A DNA stretch of 64,000 nucleotides from Bryobacter sp. CoA8 C33 (GTDB taxonomy: Bacteria > Acidobacteriota > Terriglobia > Bryobacterales > Bryobacteraceae): NCBI GenBank assembly GCA_019931185.1, contig JAINDK010000010.1:1-64000 (forward strand). Reading direction: 5' to 3'. Numbering within the stretch: position 1 is the first letter of the stretch; the number at the start of each line of letters is the position of its first letter. The notes beneath the pieces are model-generated. The model saw only the letters and a program-made list of their open reading frames with translations, had not been told where the DNA came from and ran no database searches. The translations under genes and the position numbers were made by a program. Below, piece after piece: positions 8,595-16,651 of the stretch.

Positions 8595-10247
8595 TTAAAC
8601 GGCGTCGGAAGGAACCTTGAAGTACCGGTAATCGTATGGGTTGTGCTCGATGGCCGGCTGGCCGGCGAAGTTGTGAGTGATCGGCGGAGACTGCGTCTGC
8701 CATTCGAGTGTTGTACCGCCCCAAGGATTGTCAGGGGCGTTCTTTGGCCCGCGCAAGGCACCCATCAAATTGACGGCCGCGATGAGCAGACCCGCTCCCA
8801 ATACCCAGCTGCCAAAAGTAGAAAACTGATGTAAAGGCTGGAATTGGTCGAGGTAGGTGTAATAGCGCCGGGGCATTCCCTGGCTGCCCATGAAGAACTG
8901 GGTCAAGAAGGTCATGTTGAAGCCAATAAAAACCAGCGCGCAAGCAATGCGAGCCACGGTTTCGTTGTACATCCGGCCGAACATCTTGGGCCACCAGTAG
9001 TGAAGTCCGCCCAGGAAAGCGATTACAGTGCCGCCCATCATCACGTAATGGAAGTGCGCCACCACGAAGTACGTATCGTGGAGATGGATATCGACGCTCA
9101 AGGCCCCCAGAAAGATTCCGGTCAACCCACCGATGCCGAACAGCAGCAGGAAGCTAGTCGCGTAGAGCATCGGGGTATTCAGTGAGATCGAAGCTTTGTA
9201 CATGGTCGCGATCCAGTTGAAGATCTTAATGCCCGACGGGATAGCCACCAGGAAGGTGAGGAAGCTGAAGATCGAAGCCGCCAGCGCGCTCTGCCCGGAC
9301 GTGAACATGTGATGGCCCCAAACCAGGAAGCCGATCAGAGCGATTGCCACGGAACTCAACGCTATCAGGCGATAGCCGAAGATGGTCCGCCGGCTGAAAG
9401 TGGGGATGATCTCGGAAATAATTGCCATGCCAGGCAGAATCATGATGTAAACGGCCGGGTGGGAGTAGAACCAGAAGAAGTGTTGAAATAAGACCGGATC
9501 GCCGCCAATTTGCGCATCAAAGATGCCGATGTTGAAGGCCCGTTCCATGATCAGCAGGACCATTGTGATGCCAAGCACCGGGGTGGCCAGGACCTGAATG
9601 ATGGCCGTGGCGTAAATGCCCCAAACGAAAAGTGGCAATTGGAACCAGCCCATGCCTGGGGCGCGCAACTTGTGCACCGTGGCGATGAAGTTGATGCCTG
9701 TAAAGATCGAACTGAAGCCGAGAACGAAAACTGACAGGGTCATCATCGTGACCGCGCCGCCTGTCGAGGTGGAATAGGGTGTATAGAAGGTCCAGCCCGT
9801 GTCCACGCCACCGACAACGATGGAGGTAACCGCCATAACCGCGCCGGCAACGTAAACCCAAAAACTGGCCAAATTCAATCGCGGGAACGCTACATCCTTG
9901 GCTCCCAGCATGAGCGGCATAACAAAGTTGCCTAAGGCGGCCGGTATGGAAGGAATAATGAAAAGGAAGACCATGATCGCCCCGTGCAGCGTGAATGCCT
10001 GGTTGTATTGTTCGGCGGTCATGAAATCTTCACCCGGATTCATCAACTCAAGGCGCACTAGGAGGGCAAAAACACCACCCACCAAAAATGCGAGGAGTAC
10101 AGCCCACAAATACATCACACCGAGGCGTTTGTGGTCGACCGTGGTCATCCACGACCAGATGCCCTTATGTTGGGGATCCGACAAGTAGTCGGCATGATGC
10201 CCGTGATCGCCGGTATGTACGGCTGGGGAAGCAATTACGTCTGCCAT
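8595..10247 (-). CDS. coxA: Cytochrome c oxidase subunit I, A2-type heme-copper oxidase
   Basis: 550 residues, 12-helix catalytic subunit that reduces O2 to water and pumps protons. Heme and copper ligands are all visible: LHGAIM (heme a), YSHPAVY and WGHHMF (CuB and the cross-linked His-Tyr), and [11 protein letters not shown] (heme a3 and heme a). The YSHPAVY form replaces the HPEVY glutamate of A1 enzymes, which marks the A2 group. K-channel Lys is in GIKIFNW; D-channel Asp and Asn are in [11 protein letters not shown]. Five His lie in the first 27 residues. 38 bp after subunit II. Confidence 0.97.
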   Translation of the reverse strand: MADVIASPAVHTGDHGHHADYLSDPQHKGIWSWMTTVDHKRLGVMYLWAVLLAFLVGGVFALLVRLELMNPGEDFMTAEQYNQAFTLHGAIMVFLFIIPSIPAALGNFVMPLMLGAKDVAFPRLNLASFWVYVAGAVMAVTSIVVGGVDTGWTFYTPYSTSTGGAVTMMTLSVFVLGFSSIFTGINFIATVHKLRAPGMGWFQLPLFVWGIYATAIIQVLATPVLGITMVLLIMERAFNIGIFDAQIGGDPVLFQHFFWFYSHPAVYIMILPGMAIISEIIPTFSRRTIFGYRLIALSSVAIALIGFLVWGHHMFTSGQSALAASIFSFLTFLVAIPSGIKIFNWIATMYKASISLNTPMLYATSFLLLFGIGGLTGIFLGALSVDIHLHDTYFVVAHFHYVMMGGTVIAFLGGLHYWWPKMFGRMYNETVARIACALVFIGFNMTFLTQFFMGSQGMPRRYYTYLDQFQPLHQFSTFGSWVLGAGLLIAAVNLMGALRGPKNAPDNPWGGTTLEWQTQSPPITHNFAGQPAIEHNPYDYRYFKVPSDAV

Positions 10248-10285
10248 AATTCGTTACCTCTGAATTCTCTCTGCTCTTGCTCTCT

Positions 10286-11230
10286 CTACTTCAACGACTT
10301 GATGTACGCGATCAGCGCCACCAGTTGCCGCTCGCGGATTTGGCCCTGATAGCTGGGCATAATCCCTTCGAAACCTTCCACGATCATTTGCTGCGGCTGC
10401 AGGATCGAGGTGCGGATGTAGTTTTCATCCACTAGAAATGATTTCCCATCCACCATTTTATGCTGTGCGCTCCAGATCCCCTTCCAACTGGGACCCTGAC
10501 CCTTCGTGCCGTCAATCGAGTGACACGTCGAGCAGCCGAGGTTGACATAGAGCGTGGCGCCCAGTTTTTCCGGGGGCAAGCCCTTTTCATCCGGGTCGCC
10601 CTCCTCGAGGAACTTTTCGTAATCCTGCTGGGAGACGACCTTTACCACGGCCTTCATTTCCGAATGCCCTTTGCCGCAGTACTCCGTGCAGGGGATAACG
10701 TAATCACCCACTTGCGTGGCGTGGAACCAAGTTTCGGTGTACCGGTTTGGCAGAACATCCTGTTTGATGCGGAAGCCAGGCACGAAGAATGCATGCAGCA
10801 CGTCTTCCGAGTGCATGATCAAGCGGACGGGCTTGTTGACCGGCACCCAGAGTTTGCCGATCGCTACGCTGCCGTCGGGGTAGCCGAAGGACCAAATCCA
10901 CTTCTTGGCGGTTACCTGAATCTCCATGGCACCATCCGGGGCCACGCCTGCTTGCATATAGGTGTTAAAGCCCCAAAAGAAAACGATCAGGCAAAGGATT
11001 AGCGGCAGGACAGTCCAGGTTAGTTCGAGTACCGTATGGTGCTCGATGTGTGCCGTTTTTTGATTGGCGGAGCGGCGTTTGTATTGGATGCAGAACAAAA
11101 TGGTCAGTCCGGCAATCAGGATGAAAAAGATGATGTTCAGCCAGAGAATGAACATGAACAGATCATCGACGCTTTGAGCCTTAATACTCGCCGCGCTGGG
11201 TAAAAACAAGTCTCTCAACCAGGTATTCAT
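10286..11230 (-). CDS. coxB: Cytochrome c oxidase subunit II with C-terminal cytochrome c (caa3 type)
   Basis: 314 residues. Two N-terminal membrane helices are followed by the CuA cupredoxin domain (His in DVLHAFFVPGF and CTEYCGKGHSEM at about residues 178-190), then a fused c-type cytochrome with CSTCH at about 232 and a probable Met ligand in EGIMPSYQGQ. The fusion defines a caa3 oxidase, where an electron donor docks to the attached heme. The start ATG overlaps the stop of the SCO gene (ATGA), implying translational coupling with its copper chaperone. Confidence 0.96.
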   Translation of the reverse strand: MNTWLRDLFLPSAASIKAQSVDDLFMFILWLNIIFFILIAGLTILFCIQYKRRSANQKTAHIEHHTVLELTWTVLPLILCLIVFFWGFNTYMQAGVAPDGAMEIQVTAKKWIWSFGYPDGSVAIGKLWVPVNKPVRLIMHSEDVLHAFFVPGFRIKQDVLPNRYTETWFHATQVGDYVIPCTEYCGKGHSEMKAVVKVVSQQDYEKFLEEGDPDEKGLPPEKLGATLYVNLGCSTCHSIDGTKGQGPSWKGIWSAQHKMVDGKSFLVDENYIRTSILQPQQMIVEGFEGIMPSYQGQIRERQLVALIAYIKSLK

Positions 11231-12159
11231 GAAGTGTGACTCTCACTCGTCGGGATACCGCCGGCTGGAAGCCCTGTGCTGCTGGCTCCGCCGGCGTCTC
11301 GCGCCAAGAGTTCTTGCCGCCAGAAACGGAACAGCACGAACCCCAAAATCAAAACCACCAATAATCCGCCCAGACGCATGACGTTGGTGGCAAACAACAC
11401 ATACGACTTCGCACTTGGGTCGTAGTGATAGCACATGAGCAACAATTTCTCGAAGCTCAAGCCAAATTTGTCCGCTGCCGCTTCCGTGAGCGCCAGCCTC
11501 AAATCCCGTTCCCGGAACTTGATTCCATACAAATACCGCGACACCATTCCGTTTGGCGTCAAGACCATAATGGCCGCGCTATGCGCATACTGCTTCTGGT
11601 TCGGGTCGTAGTTGTAGCGGAAACCCACCTGGGAGGCCAACTTCTTGACATTGCCGTTGTAGTCGACCAGAAAGTGCCAGCCTGCTCCCAAGGGCTTGTC
11701 GAAGTTGCTCAGGTAAGCCGCTTTCTTGTCCTGGGCCATTTCGATCGTCTCGGTCGGATCAATGGAAATCGTGACAACATCAAACTCTTTGCCCGGGGTC
11801 CACGCCAGCTCGCGCAGAACGCTCACTTGAGCGTTAAGGGTCAAATTGCACAACATCGGACACTTGTAGTAGACGAGATTCAGAATCACGGGACGGCCGG
11901 AGGCAAAAAATTCGGACAAGCGCCGGAGCTTGCCCCCCTCGGAGACAAACTCGAGATTCAGATCGATATTAGCTCCCAACTTTTCATCCACACCAACGCC
12001 AGTCATCTCACGTGGCATGGGTGTCTTGCTGTCCTCGAGAGCCCGTTTGCGTTCTTCGGGGTTTTTGGGTAATCCGATTACTTCGTTTTGGGCAGACAGC
12101 AAGGTACATCCGGCCCAGAGAGCCGTCAGGGTTGCCAATTGGTTCCAAAACTTTGCCAT
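11227..12159 (-). CDS. SCO family protein, CuA-site copper chaperone
   Basis: 310 residues from ATG at 12159. A longer frame from TTG (12180) has no better ribosome site, so the ATG is preferred. An N-terminal signal segment (LATLTALWAGCTLLSAQ) is followed by a thioredoxin-like fold with the copper-binding CPMLC motif and the distal His in YAHSAAIMVL. A C-terminal membrane helix lies near VMRLGGLLVVLILGFVLF. SCO proteins deliver copper to the CuA centre of subunit II, which is the next gene, overlapping by 4 bp. Confidence 0.92.
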   Translation of the reverse strand: MAKFWNQLATLTALWAGCTLLSAQNEVIGLPKNPEERKRALEDSKTPMPREMTGVGVDEKLGANIDLNLEFVSEGGKLRRLSEFFASGRPVILNLVYYKCPMLCNLTLNAQVSVLRELAWTPGKEFDVVTISIDPTETIEMAQDKKAAYLSNFDKPLGAGWHFLVDYNGNVKKLASQVGFRYNYDPNQKQYAHSAAIMVLTPNGMVSRYLYGIKFRERDLRLALTEAAADKFGLSFEKLLLMCYHYDPSAKSYVLFATNVMRLGGLLVVLILGFVLFRFWRQELLARDAGGASSTGLPAGGIPTSESHTS

Positions 12160-12192
12160 TCGGTTTGCCTGCGGATGCAAATTTCTTTTGAT

Positions 12193-12714
12193 CTAGTGTT
12201 TGGCTGCCGGTGCCGGAGCAGCAGCCTTCGGTGCCGGAGCGTTTCCGTCATTGGCGGCTGGTGCTGGCGCTGCCGCTGGATTTTTCCCCAGTGCTTTATC
12301 GATGACCGTTTGGAGGTTGGGATCTACTTCGTATGGCTTCACCGTCGAGTTTATTCCTCCGTAGAACGATTTGCCCTCTCCGCTTTCCTTTACCAGCAGG
12401 TCCATTGCCTTTTCGATGGGCAACTGGACGCTGCCTTTGGTTTTGTCGAGATACTTGAATTGCGTCAGCCGTTCCGTTTCATACGCGCGCACATCCTTGG
12501 TTTCCTGCCAGATCGGCACTTCCACTTCCATGTGCCGTGTATACTCCAATTGGCCGACATACCAGTAGTAAACGGCATAGCAAACAACAACGATCGAAAA
12601 TACGATGACGACGGTAAGCAGGCCGATTTTGAGGGCATTGGGCTCAGTTCGCTCGTATCCGATCTCCAAGGCTTGTTCCGGACTCAGGGGTTGAATGGGG
12701 TTTGATTCCGACAT
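12193..12714 (-). CDS. Small single-span membrane protein of the ACIII-caa3 operon, unrecognised
   Basis: 173 residues. One membrane helix (about residues 29-51, LLTVVIVFSIVVVCYAVYYW) leaves a short N-terminus inside and a long exported domain. That domain contains WQETKDVRAYETERLTQFKY and a conserved-looking FYGGINSTVKPYEVDPN, then a low-complexity Ala/Pro tail ending PAAKH. It lies between actF and the SCO gene, where other ACIII operons have small accessory genes. Its position and topology suggest an accessory ACIII or oxidase subunit, but I cannot match it to a named family. A GGAAAG ribosome site precedes the ATG. Confidence 0.75.
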   Translation of the reverse strand: MSESNPIQPLSPEQALEIGYERTEPNALKIGLLTVVIVFSIVVVCYAVYYWYVGQLEYTRHMEVEVPIWQETKDVRAYETERLTQFKYLDKTKGSVQLPIEKAMDLLVKESGEGKSFYGGINSTVKPYEVDPNLQTVIDKALGKNPAAAPAPAANDGNAPAPKAAAPAPAAKH

Positions 12715-12741
12715 ATCTGTCTTTCCTCTTGCTACTGCCGC

Positions 12742-13947
12742 CTATAAGTTATGATGGGCCAGTGCCTGATGAAGGCGCACATCACCGACCGGCACGATGG
12801 CGTGGTTCTTCAAGCGATTCCAGAAAAAGAATCCGTAGAAGCTGGCCACGGCAACCGGGGCTGTGACGTCCAGCCAATGGGGAGCGAAGCCTTTCGGGTG
12901 CAAAGTCGGCATGACGTTCCAATGGATATCCAGATAGTCGGCGACCAGCAGCCAAACGGCCATGAAGGCCAAAGTGCCGAGATTCCGCTTCGTCTTACGG
13001 GTGATCAGGAAGAAGAGCGGAAATACAAAGTGAGCAAAAACAAGCCACTTGGAAACATGAAGCCAACTGCCGACGAAACGGTGCTTGAACCAGATTGTCT
13101 CTTCCGGGATGTTGGCATACCAGTACAACATGTATTGACTGAAGCTCACATAAGTCCAGAAAACGGTAATGGCGAACATCCATTTTCCAAGGTCATGGTA
13201 GTGCTCTTCGGTGATGGAATTTTTCAGTACCCCCGCCCGGCGGAAGGCCAGTGAAATTAACACCAGGGCGCACATGGACGCTAAACCGCCCCCGGCGTAG
13301 ATATAGATTCCATACATCGTGGAGAACCAGTGAGGATCGAGGCTCATCAGCCAGTCGAAGGCGGCGAAGCTGGTTGCCAGGAATACCAGCAGCATGCCTG
13401 GGGCCGCGAAGCGGGAGGACGAATGCATGTGCCGGATGTCTTTGTCTTGATCCATGGCCGTCGAGTTGCGGTAGATGCCCCAAGCAAAAAACGTCCACAC
13501 CGCAAAGTAGATCCCGGCCCGCAGGATGAAAAAGTTCGTATTGAGCCAAGCCGCTTTTCCCTGCAGCACTTTGTCGTGGGCGACGGCCTCGGGGTGAGAC
13601 CAGTGATAGAGCTCATGGATGCCAAGGGCGACAGGAATGAACAAAATCAATCCGTAAGGGATCGTCATGGCCATGGTTTCGGAAAAGCGGCGAAAGGTCA
13701 CATTCCAAGCCGCACCGGCCAAATAGCCAGCCATCAAGAAGAACAGAGCCCCCAGCAAGATGCGGGTGCCCCACATGAAGGCGGCGAGATAGCTATGAAA
13801 AAACTGCTTGGCATCGAGAAAATAGCCGGCTGCCGTTGCCGTAGCGCTGATGAGAAAGCAAAACAGTATGATATTGCGGACCTTGGCCCAGAGGCCGGCA
13901 TCGAGCTCGAAGCTGTCCGTTTCACCGTGGTGGGGGTGTGCTGCCAT
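12742..13947 (-). CDS. actF: Alternative complex III membrane subunit ActF (NrfD-like)
   Basis: 401 residues with about ten hydrophobic segments. It resembles the quinol:cytochrome c oxidoreductase membrane subunit ActF, a paralogue of ActC. Recognised stretches include FFILRAGIYFAVWTFFAWG, LASMCALVLISLAFRR and FSQYMLYWYANIPEET, typical of NrfD/PsrC-related ACIII subunits. ActF contributes to the membrane arm of the complex and possibly to a proton pathway. The N-terminus has His at 4, 6 and 7. It lies between the monoheme ActE gene and the small unrecognised gene. Confidence 0.9.
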   Translation of the reverse strand: MAAHPHHGETDSFELDAGLWAKVRNIILFCFLISATATAAGYFLDAKQFFHSYLAAFMWGTRILLGALFFLMAGYLAGAAWNVTFRRFSETMAMTIPYGLILFIPVALGIHELYHWSHPEAVAHDKVLQGKAAWLNTNFFILRAGIYFAVWTFFAWGIYRNSTAMDQDKDIRHMHSSSRFAAPGMLLVFLATSFAAFDWLMSLDPHWFSTMYGIYIYAGGGLASMCALVLISLAFRRAGVLKNSITEEHYHDLGKWMFAITVFWTYVSFSQYMLYWYANIPEETIWFKHRFVGSWLHVSKWLVFAHFVFPLFFLITRKTKRNLGTLAFMAVWLLVADYLDIHWNVMPTLHPKGFAPHWLDVTAPVAVASFYGFFFWNRLKNHAIVPVGDVRLHQALAHHNL

Positions 13948-13970
13948 AATCCTAAATTCCTTTTCGACCT

Positions 13971-14579
13971 CTAGCGGAGGTCCGCCCGCAGTTCGGCAGG
14001 CACGTCTTCAATCGTTCCCCGGTCGCTACGCTGCAGAGCCCGCACATAGGCAACGATGGCCCAGCGGTCGGCCTCGAGAACTTGGTAACGGTAGCCGTGC
14101 ATGGTACGGCGGCCGTTGGAAATCACATCGTAAATTTCCCCATCAGGCATGGCGACGACGCGGTCTTCGTGCAGATTCGTCGGCAGCCAAAGCGTGCGCT
14201 TCGGCACCACACCTTGTCCGGAACCGGTCCGGTCGTGGCAGGGTGAGCAATAAGTGTTGAACTTCGTTTGTCCGGTCTTCAACAATTCGGGAGTGATTTT
14301 CACCGGTATACGGCCCAGGTATTGCCCATTGACGATGCCGCGAAAGGCGGCGTCGTCATCCTTCAAATGACCAACGGCGACGGTACCGGGAACAGGCATC
14401 CGGTTCGAGCGGTCGTCAGTAAAAAGACCCTTTCCGCGATACATTGTTTGCGGTTTGTATTTCTGCTGCCGGTCCATATCATCGTGCACTTCGAGCGGCG
14501 TGGAGCGGGTCGGGAAGTTGCCGCACCCGGTGAGGGCGAGCGCCGCCAGGCAAATTCCGAGTCCGGTTCGCGTATTCAT
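13971..14579 (-). CDS. actE: Alternative complex III monoheme cytochrome c subunit ActE
   Basis: 202 residues. The N-terminus ends in a lipobox (LAALALTGCGNFP), so it is probably a lipoprotein. One c-type heme site is present (YCSPCHDRTG), with a candidate Met ligand in the segment around RRTMHGYRYQV. Monoheme cytochromes of this type accept electrons within ACIII and pass them to the soluble or fused cytochrome c of the oxidase. It lies 6 bp after actD and 23 bp before actF. Confidence 0.9.
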   Translation of the reverse strand: MNTRTGLGICLAALALTGCGNFPTRSTPLEVHDDMDRQQKYKPQTMYRGKGLFTDDRSNRMPVPGTVAVGHLKDDDAAFRGIVNGQYLGRIPVKITPELLKTGQTKFNTYCSPCHDRTGSGQGVVPKRTLWLPTNLHEDRVVAMPDGEIYDVISNGRRTMHGYRYQVLEADRWAIVAYVRALQRSDRGTIEDVPAELRADLR

Positions 14580-14585
14580 TTTCGC

Positions 14586-15170
14586 TTAGTCCTCAACAAT
14601 CTCGGCGCTCGTGGCGCCCAGGCTCATCAGCAATTGCCGTGTTTCCACGGCGGAAAACTTTGGATCACTCTTTTCGACAACCAGCAGGAAGCCGTCATCG
14701 GTGGCGCGAGCAAATTTCGGGAATTGCATCGCCGGGTGGAAGAACTTCGGCAGCCCATTGAGAGCAAGCATCCCGAAAACGCACGTAAAGGCGGAGAAAA
14801 GCACGCTCAATTCGAACATGATCGGCATGGCGAACTCAAAGGCGAAGAGCGGCTTGCCGGCGATCACCAGGGGGTAGTCCACCGCGCCAGTCCACCATTG
14901 CAGCAGCACGGCCGTGATGGTACCGGTCAAGCCAATGCAAATCACGATGTAGCCTAGAATGGAGCGGGGGATACCGATGGCCGCTTCCATGCCATGCACG
15001 GGGAAAGGAGTTAGGGCGTCCAGTTTCGTATAGCCATGCTTGTGGTGCATTGCCTCCCCTGCATTGAGCAGGGCCTGCTCATCTTCGAATTCCGCCACGA
15101 CTCCCCAAAGCTCCTTGGGAGCATTGGGATCGAAGATCCGTTTCAATCCATCCATTTCGAGAAGCGCCAT
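14586..15170 (-). CDS. actD: Alternative complex III subunit ActD (DUF3341)
   Basis: 194 residues starting at ATG 15170 (MALLEMDGLKRIF). The same frame stays open upstream to 15974, but that part is antisense noise in the other frame of actC, and the chosen start sits 3 bp after the actC stop. It has the DUF3341 pattern: a soluble N-terminus with ELWGVVAEFEDEQALLNAG and PFPVHGME, then two membrane helices. ActD is a membrane-anchored ACIII subunit without cofactors. Confidence 0.9.
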   Translation of the reverse strand: MALLEMDGLKRIFDPNAPKELWGVVAEFEDEQALLNAGEAMHHKHGYTKLDALTPFPVHGMEAAIGIPRSILGYIVICIGLTGTITAVLLQWWTGAVDYPLVIAGKPLFAFEFAMPIMFELSVLFSAFTCVFGMLALNGLPKFFHPAMQFPKFARATDDGFLLVVEKSDPKFSAVETRQLLMSLGATSAEIVED

Positions 15171-15172
15171 CG

Positions 15173-16624
15173 CTAGGCCACCACCTTCATAATTTCGTCC
15201 CGTTTGACCGCCATTTGTGCTTCCACATGCTCGGGGAGGTGGCGGTGTTTGTCTCCTGCAATTACTCCTTTTACCTCCGAGATCGCAATGATCGGGACAA
15301 AGCGGGCAAAGAGCAGGAAGAGCGTCATGAATAAACCGAAGGTACCAACAAAGGTCAGAATATCTACGTAAGTGGGGCGGAAGTAGCCCCAGCTCGAGGG
15401 CAGGAAGTCCCGGTGCAAGCTGGTAACAATGATCACGAAGCGCTCGAACCACATTCCGATATTGATGAAGATGGAGATAACAAACATGAATGGAATGTTG
15501 GTGCGCAATTTTTTCGACCAGAAGAATTGTGGCGAAATTACATTGCAGGAAATCATGGACCAGTAGGCCCACCAGTAAGGCCCAAAGGCGCGATTGATAA
15601 AGGTGAAAAGCTCGTAGGGGTTGCCTGAATACCAGGCGATGAAGAATTCTGTACCGTAGGCATAACCGACGACCGTACCGGTGACAAGCATGATCTTGTT
15701 CATATTTTCCAGGTGCTTGATCGTCACCAAGTGTTCGAGATGAAACCACTTGCGGAAGATCACCATCAGTGTCATCACCATCGCGAAGCCGCTGAAGACG
15801 GCGCCGGCGACGAAGTACGGGGGGAAGATGGTGGTGTGCCAGCCGGGCAAGACCGAGGTAGCGAAGTCGAAACTGACGATGGTATGTACGCTGAGCACAA
15901 GCGGGGTCGAAAGACCGGCTAGCAACATATAGGCCATTTCGTAATTGGTCCAGTGTTGCGCCGATCCGCGCCATCCCAAGCTCAAAAATCCATAAATTTT
16001 CGCGCGGATCCCCGTGGCCCGGTCACGCACCGTAGCCAGGTCGGGAATCAATCCCACGTACCAGAACAGCGCCGATACGGTACCGTAAGTGGAAATCGCG
16101 AACACGTCCCACAACAGCGGGGAGCGGAAATTCTGCCACATCGCCAAATCCGTGTTGGGTACCGGAAAGAGCCAGTAGGCCCGCCATACCCTGCCGACGT
16201 GAAAGACCGGGTAAAGGCCGGCGCAGGCGACGGCGAAAAGCGTCATGGCCTCGGCTGCGCGGTTGATCGAAGTACGCCATTTTTGCCGGAAGAGAAAAAG
16301 GATGGCTGAAATAAGCGTCCCGGCATGGCCGATACCGATCCAGAACACGAAATTCGTAATGTCCCAGGCCCAGCCGACAGGAGAGTTATTGCCCCAAACA
16401 CCGACGCCGGTGGCGACTTGATAGCTCAACATGCCAAAGAGCATGATCAGCGTGAGGAAGCTGACAATGAAGGCAATCCACCAAGCCCGGCTTGTCTTGG
16501 CTTCAATGATCGAAACCACATCCTCGGTGACTTCCTTGTAGCCGGTGGGACGGGTTCCCTTGTCGAGAACCAGCCGTGGCGAGATTGCGTCAAGGTCGGA
16601 GTTGGTAAGTGTAAGATTTGCCAT
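15173..16624 (-). CDS. actC: Alternative complex III membrane subunit ActC (NrfD/polysulfide reductase family)
   Basis: 483 residues, about ten membrane helices. The sequence fits NrfD-like ActC, which binds quinol and interacts with the iron-sulfur subunit ActB. Recognisable parts are [39 protein letters not shown] and [15 protein letters not shown]. The gene is immediately followed by actD and preceded 27 bp upstream by actB, as in other ACIII operons. Confidence 0.94.
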   Translation of the reverse strand: MANLTLTNSDLDAISPRLVLDKGTRPTGYKEVTEDVVSIIEAKTSRAWWIAFIVSFLTLIMLFGMLSYQVATGVGVWGNNSPVGWAWDITNFVFWIGIGHAGTLISAILFLFRQKWRTSINRAAEAMTLFAVACAGLYPVFHVGRVWRAYWLFPVPNTDLAMWQNFRSPLLWDVFAISTYGTVSALFWYVGLIPDLATVRDRATGIRAKIYGFLSLGWRGSAQHWTNYEMAYMLLAGLSTPLVLSVHTIVSFDFATSVLPGWHTTIFPPYFVAGAVFSGFAMVMTLMVIFRKWFHLEHLVTIKHLENMNKIMLVTGTVVGYAYGTEFFIAWYSGNPYELFTFINRAFGPYWWAYWSMISCNVISPQFFWSKKLRTNIPFMFVISIFINIGMWFERFVIIVTSLHRDFLPSSWGYFRPTYVDILTFVGTFGLFMTLFLLFARFVPIIAISEVKGVIAGDKHRHLPEHVEAQMAVKRDEIMKVVA

Positions 16625-16651
16625 TTGGGTTGACTCCTCGCTGTCCTCTCT

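Noticed and set aside
15171-15974. Upstream extension of the actD frame (a 462-codon open frame)
   Set aside because: It overlaps actC on the same strand in another frame, its peptide is rich in Arg/Leu/His without any fold pattern, and a proper start exists at 15170 right after the actC stop.
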